From: Candidatus Microsaccharimonas sossegonensis
Lineage (GTDB): Bacteria; Patescibacteriota; Saccharimonadia; Saccharimonadales; Saccharimonadaceae
Length of the DNA: 64,000 bases
Reading direction: 5' to 3'
Assembly: GCA_004100325.1 (NCBI GenBank)
Contig: SCKX01000001.1
Span: forward strand, 227,453-291,452
Part shown: positions 56,852 through 64,000 of the stretch, piece by piece
How the letters are laid out: each line of letters begins with the position of its first letter
Position numbering within the stretch: position 1 is the first letter of the stretch
Notes under the pieces: generated by a model
What the model was told of the DNA's origin: nothing
Databases searched by the model: none
Seen by the model: the letters and a program-made list of their open reading frames with translations, nothing else
Position numbers and translations under genes: made by a program

Positions 56852-58525
56852 ATGGAAAACAAAATTTCAGAGGAGATCAAGGCGCTATTTGATGTCGTTA
56901 TTTCTGTGCAGCTGACTCGCCCCGAGCCAGAGTTTGGTGATTATGCGATTAACAGTGCGCTGCAACTCGCCGGACGTATCGGCAAGGATCCGCGCGAAGT
57001 AGCCAACATGATCGCTGCCCGACTGCGCATATCAGGTGATTTTCGCGAGGTAACGGTTGCTGGACCTGGCTTTATTAATATCCGTCTATCAGACAGCGCA
57101 CTCCAGTCAGAACTAGTGAAAATGGAAGCTGCTGATTACGGGAGATCTCATGCTTTCGACGGCAAAGTCGTGATTACTGAATACTCTGACCCAAATCCAT
57201 TCAAAGTACTGCACGCTGGACACTTTTATACCAGTGTGATAGGGGATGCGATTTCAAATTTGATTGAGCAAGCCGGCGGCAAGGTGCATCGGGTTAATTT
57301 CGGTGGCGATGTTGGATTACACGTTGCAAAGACACTTTGGGCGATTGTTCAAAAACTAGACGGTGAACACCCTGAAAAATTGCGTGATATTCCCGAAAAC
57401 CAGCGATCTGAATGGATGGCCGCCTGTTACGTTGAGGGAACAAACGCCTATGAAGAAGATGAGCAGGCACAGGCTGACATTATTGCTCTGAACAAAAAAG
57501 TATACCAGTTTCATGCTGACAATGACCATGAATCAGCGCTGGCGCGTATTTATTGGACGTGTCGCGACTGGAGCTACGATTATTTCAATGCATTTTATGA
57601 GCGAATCGGTACTTCTTTTGAAAAGTATTATCCCGAGAGTCAGACAGCTCCAATCGGGCTAAAAACAGTGCTCGAACAAAAACAAAATGGCGTCTACGAA
57701 GACAGCGACGGCGCAATCATCTTTAAGGGCGAACCGTACGGACTACATACCCGCGTGTTCGTTAATAAGGAAGGGTTGCCCACCTACGAAGCGAAGGATG
57801 TGGGACTCAGTATAAAAAAGTGGGAAGAGTATCATTTCGACACATCGATTATCATTACCGGTAACGACATTACAGAATACATGAAAGTCGTGCTAAAAAG
57901 TATTGAACAATTTGAACCAGAACTTGCCAAACGAACACTGCACCTTACGCATGGAAATGTGAAACTTGCTGGCGGGCTTAAAATGAGTAGTCGAAAAGGT
58001 AATTTTCTGCGAGCCGTAGATGTGCTGAAAGCTGCGGCCGATGAAAACGAAAAAACTCAGGGCAATCGCGATGACGTGCCGGTGCTTGGGGCAATTAAAT
58101 ACTCATTTTTAAAAAACCGTATCGGACCTGACGTCATTTTTGATCCGCATGAATCAGTTGGTTTGCACGGCAATAGCGGACCGTATGTGCAGTATGCGCA
58201 CGCCCGCGCCGTGTCGATTATTTCAAAACTTTCTAATGATGAGGAGAATGTGGCACGTAATCATTTTGACGCTGGTGAGCGAAGCCTTGTGGTAAAAATG
58301 AGTGAATTCGGCGAAGTCATTCAAACGGCCACCGAACAATTTTCACCACACCTCGTGTGTACGTATTTGTACGAACTCGCACAGATATTTAACCGTTTTT
58401 ACGAAGTAAGTCGCATTGTCGACGATCCACGCCAAGTACTTCGCGGTCGTTTAGTACGGGTGTATGCCGGAATTCTAAAACGCGGTCTTGGGGTTCTTGG
58501 TATTCAAGCACCTGATCACATGTAG
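56852..58525 (+). CDS. argS: Arginyl-tRNA synthetase
   Basis: A 557-aa class I synthetase. The N-terminal additional domain includes RPEPEFGDYAINSAL and GPGFINIRLSD. The HIGH-equivalent is FKVLHAGHFYTS near residue 112. KLAGGLKMSSRKGNFL near 370 replaces the KMSKS loop, as usual for ArgRS. The C-terminal DALR anticodon-binding domain has LHGNSGPYVQYAHARAVSII and TYLYELAQIFNRFYEVSRI. It charges tRNA-Arg such as the one at 30052. Confidence 0.96.
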   Translation: MENKISEEIKALFDVVISVQLTRPEPEFGDYAINSALQLAGRIGKDPREVANMIAARLRISGDFREVTVAGPGFINIRLSDSALQSELVKMEAADYGRSHAFDGKVVITEYSDPNPFKVLHAGHFYTSVIGDAISNLIEQAGGKVHRVNFGGDVGLHVAKTLWAIVQKLDGEHPEKLRDIPENQRSEWMAACYVEGTNAYEEDEQAQADIIALNKKVYQFHADNDHESALARIYWTCRDWSYDYFNAFYERIGTSFEKYYPESQTAPIGLKTVLEQKQNGVYEDSDGAIIFKGEPYGLHTRVFVNKEGLPTYEAKDVGLSIKKWEEYHFDTSIIITGNDITEYMKVVLKSIEQFEPELAKRTLHLTHGNVKLAGGLKMSSRKGNFLRAVDVLKAAADENEKTQGNRDDVPVLGAIKYSFLKNRIGPDVIFDPHESVGLHGNSGPYVQYAHARAVSIISKLSNDEENVARNHFDAGERSLVVKMSEFGEVIQTATEQFSPHLVCTYLYELAQIFNRFYEVSRIVDDPRQVLRGRLVRVYAGILKRGLGVLGIQAPDHM

Positions 58526-58619
58526 TTCACTCATTCTCGTGATCTTCTGCCTCATTTTTTAAAAAAATAGATTATGATAGGTATATATAAAAAAGTGGTG
58601 GGACATATAAGGAGTACAC

Positions 58620-59102
58620 ATGGCAACCAAAAAAGCGATAGCGAAGAAAACGGCGAACAATAAAGCGGCCGCAAAAAGCGCGATCACAAAAGCAAAGCGG
58701 ACTCCAATGTTTGAGCCAAAAATTCTAACAATTGCCAAAGAGGGCACTTCAAAAGTTGTGAGCACGGGTGCAAAAGAAGCTGGTGGATTCATCACTTTTA
58801 TTCGCGAACAAGGAGTCGTCGGGCTGGCAGTTGGTGTGGCAATTGGTACTGCAGCGGGTGCTGCAGTGAAGCAAATCGTTGACGGTTTTATTAATCCAAT
58901 CATCGGCTTTATTATTGGTGGTGTTGACCTGACGAAGCTTAAGTGGGTCATTGTTGGACCAAAAGCTGATGGGACTGGTGGACTTACAATTAGCTGGGGC
59001 GCAATTCTTTCAGCGCTTATTACATTAGTCGCGACTTCCCTTGTCATTTATGCGCTGGTTCGTATCACAAAATTAGACAGGCTTAATAAACAAAAATCTT
59101 AA
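58620..59102 (+). CDS. mscL: Large-conductance mechanosensitive channel MscL, with basic N-terminal extension
   Basis: A 160-aa protein. Residues 1-55 form a Lys/Ala-rich cytoplasmic extension (KKAIAKKTANNKAAAKSA). The MscL core follows: FITFIREQGVVGLAVGVAIG (N-helix and TM1), AVKQIVDGFINPIIGFIIGG, a short periplasmic loop, and TM2 ILSALITLVATSLVIYALV with basic end. The channel opens under membrane tension to release solutes. The extension is not part of typical MscL (about 130 aa). AAGGAG lies 6 nt before the ATG. The 94-bp gap upstream shows nothing. Confidence 0.9.
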   Translation: MATKKAIAKKTANNKAAAKSAITKAKRTPMFEPKILTIAKEGTSKVVSTGAKEAGGFITFIREQGVVGLAVGVAIGTAAGAAVKQIVDGFINPIIGFIIGGVDLTKLKWVIVGPKADGTGGLTISWGAILSALITLVATSLVIYALVRITKLDRLNKQKS

Positions 59103-59154
59103 AATTTTTTGAATGAACATACTTTTTGAGTATACGCCTACCGAGCCTGCAAGT

Positions 59155-59160
59155 TATACT
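59155..59160 (+). promoter_or_regulatory. -10 element (TATACT) of msrB
   Basis: Ends exactly 6 nt before the ATG at 59167; leaderless transcript expected. Confidence 0.65.
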
Positions 59161-59166
59161 AGTACT

Positions 59167-59568
59167 ATGCCAACGCCCGCAGAGTACAAAGACAAACTGA
59201 CTGATGAGCAGTACAACGTACTGTTTCATAAGTCGACCGAAGTGCCGTTTAGTGGGGAGTATGATCAGACGTTTGCAGACGGTGAATATGCCTGCGCTGC
59301 GTGTGGTACAGTCCTTTTTGATAGCGATAAAAAATTTGATGCACAATGTTGCTGGCCGAGCTTTTATGATGCCAAACCAGGCGCAGCGGTCTTTACCGAT
59401 GACAGCAGCCTAGGTATGAAACGCACTGAAGTAACCTGCGCAACGTGTGGGGGTCATTTGGGGCATATGTTTGAGGGTGAAGGACTGGGTGTTCCCACCG
59501 ACCAGCGCTACTGCATCAATTCACTGAGTCTAACCTTTATCCCAAAGGAGTACCCCAACCACAACTAA
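59167..59568 (+). CDS. msrB: Peptide-methionine (R)-S-oxide reductase MsrB
   Basis: A 133-aa reductase of usual length. Zinc CxxC pairs are CAAC and CATC; CWPSFYDAKPG is the conserved substrate region; RYCINSLSLTFIP holds the catalytic Cys. GHLGHMFEGEG has the two active-site His. It repairs oxidised methionine. A longer frame beginning at 59113 crosses the -10 element and is rejected. The N-terminal YKDKLTDEQYNVL is typical. Confidence 0.96.
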   Translation: MPTPAEYKDKLTDEQYNVLFHKSTEVPFSGEYDQTFADGEYACAACGTVLFDSDKKFDAQCCWPSFYDAKPGAAVFTDDSSLGMKRTEVTCATCGGHLGHMFEGEGLGVPTDQRYCINSLSLTFIPKEYPNHN

Positions 59569-59587
59569 GAAGGTATACTATATACGC

Positions 59588-60145
59588 ATGAGTAACAAAA
59601 CCAGTAAAAAAATTCTTTGGCTTGATTTAGAAATGACCGGTCTCGATCCCACCCAGGATCGAATTCTCGAAGTTGGCGCGATAGTGACCGATTGGGATTT
59701 TAAGGAACTTGCTGTCTACGAAGGTGCCGTAAAAGTACCGAAAGCATTCATGAAAAAACGCATGATTAACGGTCCTTCAAAAGAGTTCTGGCTGCAGTTT
59801 CCAGATTCTTATAATGATCTGGTGAAACAAAACGACGAAGAAGGGCAGCTCAGCAAAAAAATAGAAAAAGATCTGATACATTTCATTGATACACACTTCG
59901 AAAAAGATATTCCAGTTCTTCTTGGTGGTAACTCTATTCATATGGACCGGCGCTTTATCATCAGCGAATGGAAAAACCTCGATGCGCGCCTCAACTACCG
60001 CATGCTCGACGTGAGTGCGTTCAAGGTAGTTTTTGAGGGCAAGTATGGCAAGAAGTTTGCCAAGCCCGAGAATCACCGGGCAATTGATGATATTCGTGGC
60101 AGCATCATGGAGCTGCAATATTACCTTGGAAAAGTAAAAGTATGA
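59588..60145 (+). CDS. orn: Oligoribonuclease (DEDD 3'-5' exonuclease)
   Basis: A 185-aa exonuclease. ILWLDLEMTGLDPTQDRILEVGAIV carries the first DxE, GNSIHMDRRFI the third acidic motif, NYRMLDVSAFKVV and ENHRAIDDIRGSIMELQYY the fourth. It degrades RNA dinucleotides to mononucleotides. TATACT (59574-59579) ends 8 nt before the ATG. Its end overlaps the next start by 4 bp (ATGA), so the two genes are coupled. Confidence 0.95.
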   Translation: MSNKTSKKILWLDLEMTGLDPTQDRILEVGAIVTDWDFKELAVYEGAVKVPKAFMKKRMINGPSKEFWLQFPDSYNDLVKQNDEEGQLSKKIEKDLIHFIDTHFEKDIPVLLGGNSIHMDRRFIISEWKNLDARLNYRMLDVSAFKVVFEGKYGKKFAKPENHRAIDDIRGSIMELQYYLGKVKV

Positions 60146-60480
60146 CCCATAAAGAACTTGAGAGCTATCTGTTAAGTTTTTCGAATACGTGGGTGGATTA
60201 TCCGTTTGGCGAGGGGATTGCCGTCTATAAATTCGGACACAAAGAGACCGGTGATGGTACCATGTACGCCATTATCGAAGTGTATTCAAAACCGCTTCGT
60301 GTGAGTTTAAAATGTGATCCAAATCTTGCGGTGACACTACGTGAAACGTACGAAACAGTGGTACCTGGCTATCACTTGAGTAAAAAACATTGGAATACGA
60401 TTATTTGTTCAGGACAATTAAGTCGCGAGGAAATTAAAGACCTTGCTCGCCACAGTTACAACTTGGTTACTAACAACTAG
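60142..60480 (+). CDS. MmcQ/YjbR family protein
   Basis: A 112-aa protein of usual length. WVDYPFGEGIAVYKFG, RVSLKCDPNLAVTLRETYE and VVPGYHLSKKHWNTII match the family consensus. YjbR has a fold related to DNA-binding double-wing domains, but the function is unknown. It overlaps orn by 4 bp; its stop codon overlaps the stop of the convergent membrane protein gene. Confidence 0.9.
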   Translation: MTHKELESYLLSFSNTWVDYPFGEGIAVYKFGHKETGDGTMYAIIEVYSKPLRVSLKCDPNLAVTLRETYETVVPGYHLSKKHWNTIICSGQLSREEIKDLARHSYNLVTNN

Positions 60481-61169
60481 TCAGAAGGCGTAAAGTTGGC
60501 GAATGATGCCTGTGTTGGCTTGAGATTATTGTAGGCCGATTCGAGGAATGTCTTTAATTGTACATTATTTGTCGATTTGTAAATCTGATTCATTAACGTC
60601 ATGATGTTTCCCAGTTGATAGGTCATTTCCCGGGCATAGGTACGGTCAAAGACGGCATTGAGTCGAGCATCTTCAAGCCGGGCAGATAGGGCAGAGGTTG
60701 ACTCGGAGGTAACGATACTTTTGCTTAACTTTGTGACGTTAATGCCAGCTGAGGTAAGCGGTGCGGTAATATCACGGTTTGTGTTTGTCAGATAAAGGTT
60801 CAAATTACTGTTTAAGCTACGGAGCTCACTGCTTTTCAAGTTTGGCTGAGCCGCGCTGACAACAGTTTGTGTCGCGATAAGGCGTGCCGATAGACGTTCT
60901 AAGGAAGTTTTATTGCCGCCAGCTAGACTATTTACAATGATAGCCAGGATAATAACAAAGACAATCAGCCCACCCCCAATCACTAGGAGATGCTTGATGC
61001 CAAAAGTGAACGGTGGCCGCTTCGTTTCCTGGGGGGCGATTTGGTTTAAGTAATCAACTGGGGCATAGCCTTCTACTGGAAGAGGAGTCGGTGTCGGAGC
61101 TGGCGTTTGCGGAGAAACATCCATGGGAGGCTGAGGTGGTGCCTGTTGCGGCGGTTGATGAGGATACAT
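60477..61169 (-). CDS. Single-pass membrane protein with Pro/Gln-rich cytoplasmic head
   Basis: A 230-aa protein. Residues 1-60 are Pro/Gln-rich (HQPPQQAPPQPPMDVSPQTP), a transmembrane helix follows at about 68-90 (HLLVIGGGLIVFVIILAIIV), and the rest is an extracytoplasmic helical domain (SLERLSARLIATQTVVSAAQ, YAREMTYQLGNIMTLMNQIY). No family was recognised. The start is supported by GAGGG 5 nt upstream, against a longer frame to 61190. The stop shares bases with the yjbR stop. Confidence 0.65.
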   Translation of the reverse strand: MYPHQPPQQAPPQPPMDVSPQTPAPTPTPLPVEGYAPVDYLNQIAPQETKRPPFTFGIKHLLVIGGGLIVFVIILAIIVNSLAGGNKTSLERLSARLIATQTVVSAAQPNLKSSELRSLNSNLNLYLTNTNRDITAPLTSAGINVTKLSKSIVTSESTSALSARLEDARLNAVFDRTYAREMTYQLGNIMTLMNQIYKSTNNVQLKTFLESAYNNLKPTQASFANFTPSD

Positions 61170-61225
61170 ACTACCCTCATTTAAACACAAGAAGTAACAG
61201 AGGTAAATACTGACTTGAGGGGTGC

Positions 61226-61231
61226 TATAAT
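61226..61231 (+). promoter_or_regulatory. Extended -10 element (TGCTATAAT) of dnaG
   Basis: TATAAT preceded by TGC, ending 6 nt before the ATG at 61238. The ATG at 61232 lies inside the gap, so the second ATG is the probable start. Confidence 0.65.
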
Positions 61232-61237
61232 ATGGAT

Positions 61238-62986
61238 ATGCAGGACATGAAAGAGGAAGTTCGGTCTCGCCTCAATATCGAGGATGTTGTCGGGGAGTAC
61301 GTTCAGCTTAAGCGAGCGGGGCGAAACTTCAAGGGCCTGAGTCCTTTTACGGGTGAGCGAACTCCAAGTTTTTATGTCAGTCCGGAGAAGAATATTTGGC
61401 ACGACTTTTCGTCAAACAAAGGTGGCGATGTTTTTAGCTTTGTGATGGAGGTGGAAGGGGTTGATTTTCGGACGGCTTTGGAACTACTTGCGCGCCGTGT
61501 CGGCGTTGATTTGGCGCAGTATGACTCTGCTGGTGCACAGGAAATGGCGAAGCGCAAAAATCGCTTGTACGACATTCTTGAACTGACAACTCAGTATTAT
61601 CAACAAAGTCTGCTAAAAAACAAACATGCTATAGAGTACGTTTTTGGTAAACGGAAATTGAGTAAAGAAATTGTGCAATCATTTCGCATTGGCTACGCGC
61701 CGGATAGCGGTGATGCGCTGGTGAACTTTCTTAAAATGAAGCAATTTACTGAAAAAGAAGCACAGAATGCGGGTCTTCTAAATCGTTTTGGCGGCGATTT
61801 GTTTCGGGGGCGCATGATGGTGCCGTTGATGGATGGATCGGGTCGGGTGATTGGGTTCACCGCCCGAATTCTCGCTGATGAACCGAACGCGCCAAAGTAT
61901 TTAAACACTCCCGAAACACTACTGTATAACAAAGGTCGTCATGTTTTTGGGCTCTCGCAGGCAAAGGAAGCTATTCGCAGAGTTGATTACGCCGTGATCG
62001 TCGAAGGCAATCTTGATGTTGTCAGCAGTCATCAAGTCGGTGTCTCACAAGTGGTGGCGACTGCTGGAACGGCAATGACAGAAAGTCACCTAAAAGCTCT
62101 CGTCCGACTATCGCCAAATGCGCGGCTGGCATTTGATGGTGACGAAGCAGGACTCGCCGCAACGGAACGGGCGATTCCGATCGCGCAGTCGGTGGGGGTC
62201 GATCTGACAATCATTAATTTGCAGGGCGGCGCGAAAGACCCTGATGAACTCATTCAAAAAGATCCGGCACTTTGGCAAAAGGCGATCGATCAGGCAGAGC
62301 CAGTGGTGGATTGGATAATAACGCAGCACTCGAAGCGCGAAGATCTGACGACGGCGGTAGGCAAGCGCAAATTTACAACTGCTGCGCTTCGTGTCATCCG
62401 AGCACTTCAGGATCCGGTGGAACAAGAACATTACTTGCAAAAAGTTTCGACCTATACAGACTCGTCGATAGACGTTTTAAAAGAAAAGCTAGCAGGAACC
62501 GAAGAACCCGACGAAAAAGTGCTAAAAAAAGTTGCTCAATCGGTCGCACCGATCAAAACAGATCAAACTAATTATCAAGAAAACCTTCTAGCTGTTGCCT
62601 TGATTGATCCAGCCGTCCGTGAACTTTTAAAAGATATCCAACCGGACATGCTTGCAACGGATGAACAAAAAGTGGTGCTGGAATATGTCAAATCCAGCAC
62701 AAAACAGCTCGTCGATGTACCAGAAGACTTGCAAAATTACGATACGTATGTGAAAATAGTATTACTAAAGGCCGATGCTCGCTATGGGGAGTGGAGTGAT
62801 GAAGATCGTTACTTCGAAACTGCCCGCCTGGTCCGCCAACTGATAACAGAACACAAGAAAATCACAAAAAACTCTCTGACAGCACAGCTTCGACAAGCCG
62901 AACAAGACGGTGATGATGTTCGTGCAGCCGAGATAAGACACCAAGTGAATGAACTGATAAAGGAGATACCGCGTGCCCAGAAGTAA
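61238..62986 (+). CDS. dnaG: DNA primase DnaG with a degenerate zinc-binding domain
   Basis: A 582-aa primase. N-terminal domain (about 1-95): the family pattern normally carrying CPFH and CFGC reads [11 protein letters not shown] and [10 protein letters not shown], so all four zinc ligands are replaced (Ser, Thr, Asp, Ser). The catalytic Toprim core is intact: [30 protein letters not shown], and [16 protein letters not shown] with the metal-binding DxD-like acids. The C-terminal helicase-binding part is short. It primes DNA replication. The last 14 bp overlap the sigma factor gene. Confidence 0.95.
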   Translation: MQDMKEEVRSRLNIEDVVGEYVQLKRAGRNFKGLSPFTGERTPSFYVSPEKNIWHDFSSNKGGDVFSFVMEVEGVDFRTALELLARRVGVDLAQYDSAGAQEMAKRKNRLYDILELTTQYYQQSLLKNKHAIEYVFGKRKLSKEIVQSFRIGYAPDSGDALVNFLKMKQFTEKEAQNAGLLNRFGGDLFRGRMMVPLMDGSGRVIGFTARILADEPNAPKYLNTPETLLYNKGRHVFGLSQAKEAIRRVDYAVIVEGNLDVVSSHQVGVSQVVATAGTAMTESHLKALVRLSPNARLAFDGDEAGLAATERAIPIAQSVGVDLTIINLQGGAKDPDELIQKDPALWQKAIDQAEPVVDWIITQHSKREDLTTAVGKRKFTTAALRVIRALQDPVEQEHYLQKVSTYTDSSIDVLKEKLAGTEEPDEKVLKKVAQSVAPIKTDQTNYQENLLAVALIDPAVRELLKDIQPDMLATDEQKVVLEYVKSSTKQLVDVPEDLQNYDTYVKIVLLKADARYGEWSDEDRYFETARLVRQLITEHKKITKNSLTAQLRQAEQDGDDVRAAEIRHQVNELIKEIPRAQK

Positions 62987-64000
62987 AAAAAATGAAGACC
63001 CCAAGGATATATTAATCGATGAAGAATTGAACGATGATGTGGTTGTCGACGCAACTGTTGGCGGCGGGACGATTATTGGCGATATCGATGAGCCAGCGCT
63101 CGAAGACCTTGAGGAAGAAGAAGTTGATGATAGCGAAGACCTGCTGAGTACTGACCAGTATTTCGACGATGCCAGCGATGACAGCGTTCGACTTTATCTA
63201 CGTGAAATCGGTAAAATTCCACTGCTTAACTCTGAGCAAGAATTAGCGCTCGCTAAAAAAGTCGTTTCGGGCGACAAGAAAGCGAAAGATAAAATGGCTG
63301 AAGCAAATATGCGTCTCGTCGTTTCGATCGCCAAGCGCTACAGTGGTCGTGGACTCGATTTTCTTGACCTTATCCAAGAAGGTAATACCGGCTTACTTCG
63401 TGCGGTAGAGAAGTTTGATCCAGATAAGGGATTTAAATTTTCAACCTATGCAACCTGGTGGATTCGCCAAGCCATTACCAGAGCAATCGCCGATCAAGCT
63501 CGGACGATTCGTATTCCTGTACACATGGTAGAAACCATCAATAAGCTCCTCCGCACGCAGCGTCGTATGACCCAGGAACTCAACCGCGAGCCCACAATTG
63601 AAGAGCTTGGGAAAGAGCTAGAGATGGAACCTGAAAAAGTAGAGTACGTCATGAAGATCAAGCAGGACATTACGTCGCTTGATGCTGGTGTCGGTCGTGA
63701 TGGTGACGATGAGGATTCTGTGCTGCGTGACTTTATTGAAGACGAAGAGTCTGCTACTCCTGAAGAGTCTGCAGCGTCGCAGCTTTTGAAAGAACAAGTG
63801 CAGTCAATTCTTTCGACGCTTTCAGACCGTGAACAAAAGATCATCAAGATGCGTTTTGGTCTTGAAAACGGTAAAAGCCACACCCTTGAAGAGGTTGGGC
63901 AAGAATTTGCCGTCACCCGTGAGCGTATCCGCCAAATCGAAGCAAAAGCCCTCGCCAAACTCCGCAAGCATAAAGATTCAAAAAAGTTGCACGAGTACTT
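62973..64000 (+). CDS. rpoD: RNA polymerase primary sigma factor RpoD/SigA (3' end outside window)
   Basis: At least 342 residues, still open at the window edge. An acidic N-terminus ([24 protein letters not shown]) leads to region 1.2 ([17 protein letters not shown]), region 2 ([40 protein letters not shown]), region 3 ([16 protein letters not shown]) and region 4 ([35 protein letters not shown]). It recognises -35 and -10 promoters of the kind found here. The GTG start has AAGGAG 7-8 nt upstream and lies inside the dnaG end. dnaG-rpoD order is common in bacteria. Confidence 0.95.
   Translation, partial: MPRSKKNEDPKDILIDEELNDDVVVDATVGGGTIIGDIDEPALEDLEEEEVDDSEDLLSTDQYFDDASDDSVRLYLREIGKIPLLNSEQELALAKKVVSGDKKAKDKMAEANMRLVVSIAKRYSGRGLDFLDLIQEGNTGLLRAVEKFDPDKGFKFSTYATWWIRQAITRAIADQARTIRIPVHMVETINKLLRTQRRMTQELNREPTIEELGKELEMEPEKVEYVMKIKQDITSLDAGVGRDGDDEDSVLRDFIEDEESATPEESAASQLLKEQVQSILSTLSDREQKIIKMRFGLENGKSHTLEEVGQEFAVTRERIRQIEAKALAKLRKHKDSKKLHEY

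Noticed and set aside
1..64000. CRISPR arrays or Cas genes
   Set aside because: No regularly spaced repeats and no Cas-like proteins were seen; the TTATGTA cluster near 17.5 kb has irregular spacing and short units.
1..64000. Alternative genetic code (UGA as Gly, as in Gracilibacteria/SR1)
   Set aside because: Recognised genes end at TGA as well as TAA and TAG (for example 17236, 30713 region and the operon overlaps ATGA), and no in-frame TGA was needed inside conserved proteins.

Overview
This window looks like the origin-proximal part of a Candidatus Saccharibacteria (TM7, Patescibacteria/CPR) chromosome. It opens with the 3' end of dnaA, an AT-rich intergenic stretch with degenerate DnaA boxes (probable oriC), then dnaN and recF. 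The lineage call rests on several things seen together: compact gene packing, streamlined enzymes (short MurE and G6PDH, a DnaG without zinc ligands), a split VirB4/TraC and PrgI type IV secretion locus with many small two-helix pilins, two FemAB-like ligases, and TGA behaving as a normal stop. No rRNA is present, so the assignment is an inference.

Layout. 1-2.8 kb: replication genes. 2.8-16 kb (minus strand): envelope and type IV secretion system (T4SS) genes, comprising a PEGA-like lipid-anchored or membrane protein, a secreted lysozyme plus NlpC-like protein, a 1019-aa membrane protein with a peptidase-M15-like tail, VirB4 ATPase, TraC-like protein, PrgI, VirB6/TrbL-like protein and two small membrane proteins. 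16-17.6 kb: an M16-like protein and a small GC-rich cassette, bracketed by a direct repeat. 17.6-19.7 kb (plus): five tandem VirB2/TrbC-like pilins, with a sixth at 21.3 kb. 19.8-21.2 kb: Hsp20, ComF and tRNA-Ser(UGA). 21.9-27.6 kb: an integrative element in tRNA-Ser(GCU) with a large serine recombinase, a probable small RNA, a Panacea-type toxin-antitoxin pair, an HTH protein, and a second segment with a polytopic membrane protein between 41-bp direct repeats. 27.6-31.6 kb: RelBE-like module, a frameshifted membrane hydrolase, small membrane proteins, tRNA-Arg, tRNA-Ser(CGA), HIT protein and RlmH. 31.6-49.2 kb: ValS, two FemAB proteins, TsaD, a secreted SGNH hydrolase, MurE-like ligase, an arginine-deiminase-superfamily enzyme, a PGI/PMI isomerase, a MacB-like ABC exporter, tRNA-Ser(GGA), DHFR, an ATP-grasp gene with an in-frame stop, and FolC. 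49.2-53.3 kb: a ribonucleotide reductase operon. 53.3-64 kb: a GC-rich orphan gene, Zwf, PyrG, ArgS, MscL, MsrB, oligoribonuclease, YjbR, a membrane protein, DnaG and the start of RpoD.

The most notable signal is the ribonucleotide reductase. The large subunit has every active-site cysteine but ends without the C-terminal redox pair. A separate 58-aa gene lying between it and the small subunit ends in CDSCQ, exactly what the missing swinging tail should look like. The small subunit has Phe where the radical Tyr normally sits. NrdR-like boxes lie upstream of both this operon and pyrG.

A second, window-wide signal is promoter placement. At many genes on both strands a TATAAT-like -10 hexamer ends 6-8 nt before the start codon, so the transcript should begin at or within 1-2 nt of the ATG (leaderless). 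Other genes (ribonucleotide reductase, Hsp20, ValS, RpoD, MscL) have clear Shine-Dalgarno sites. I used both signals to choose starts.
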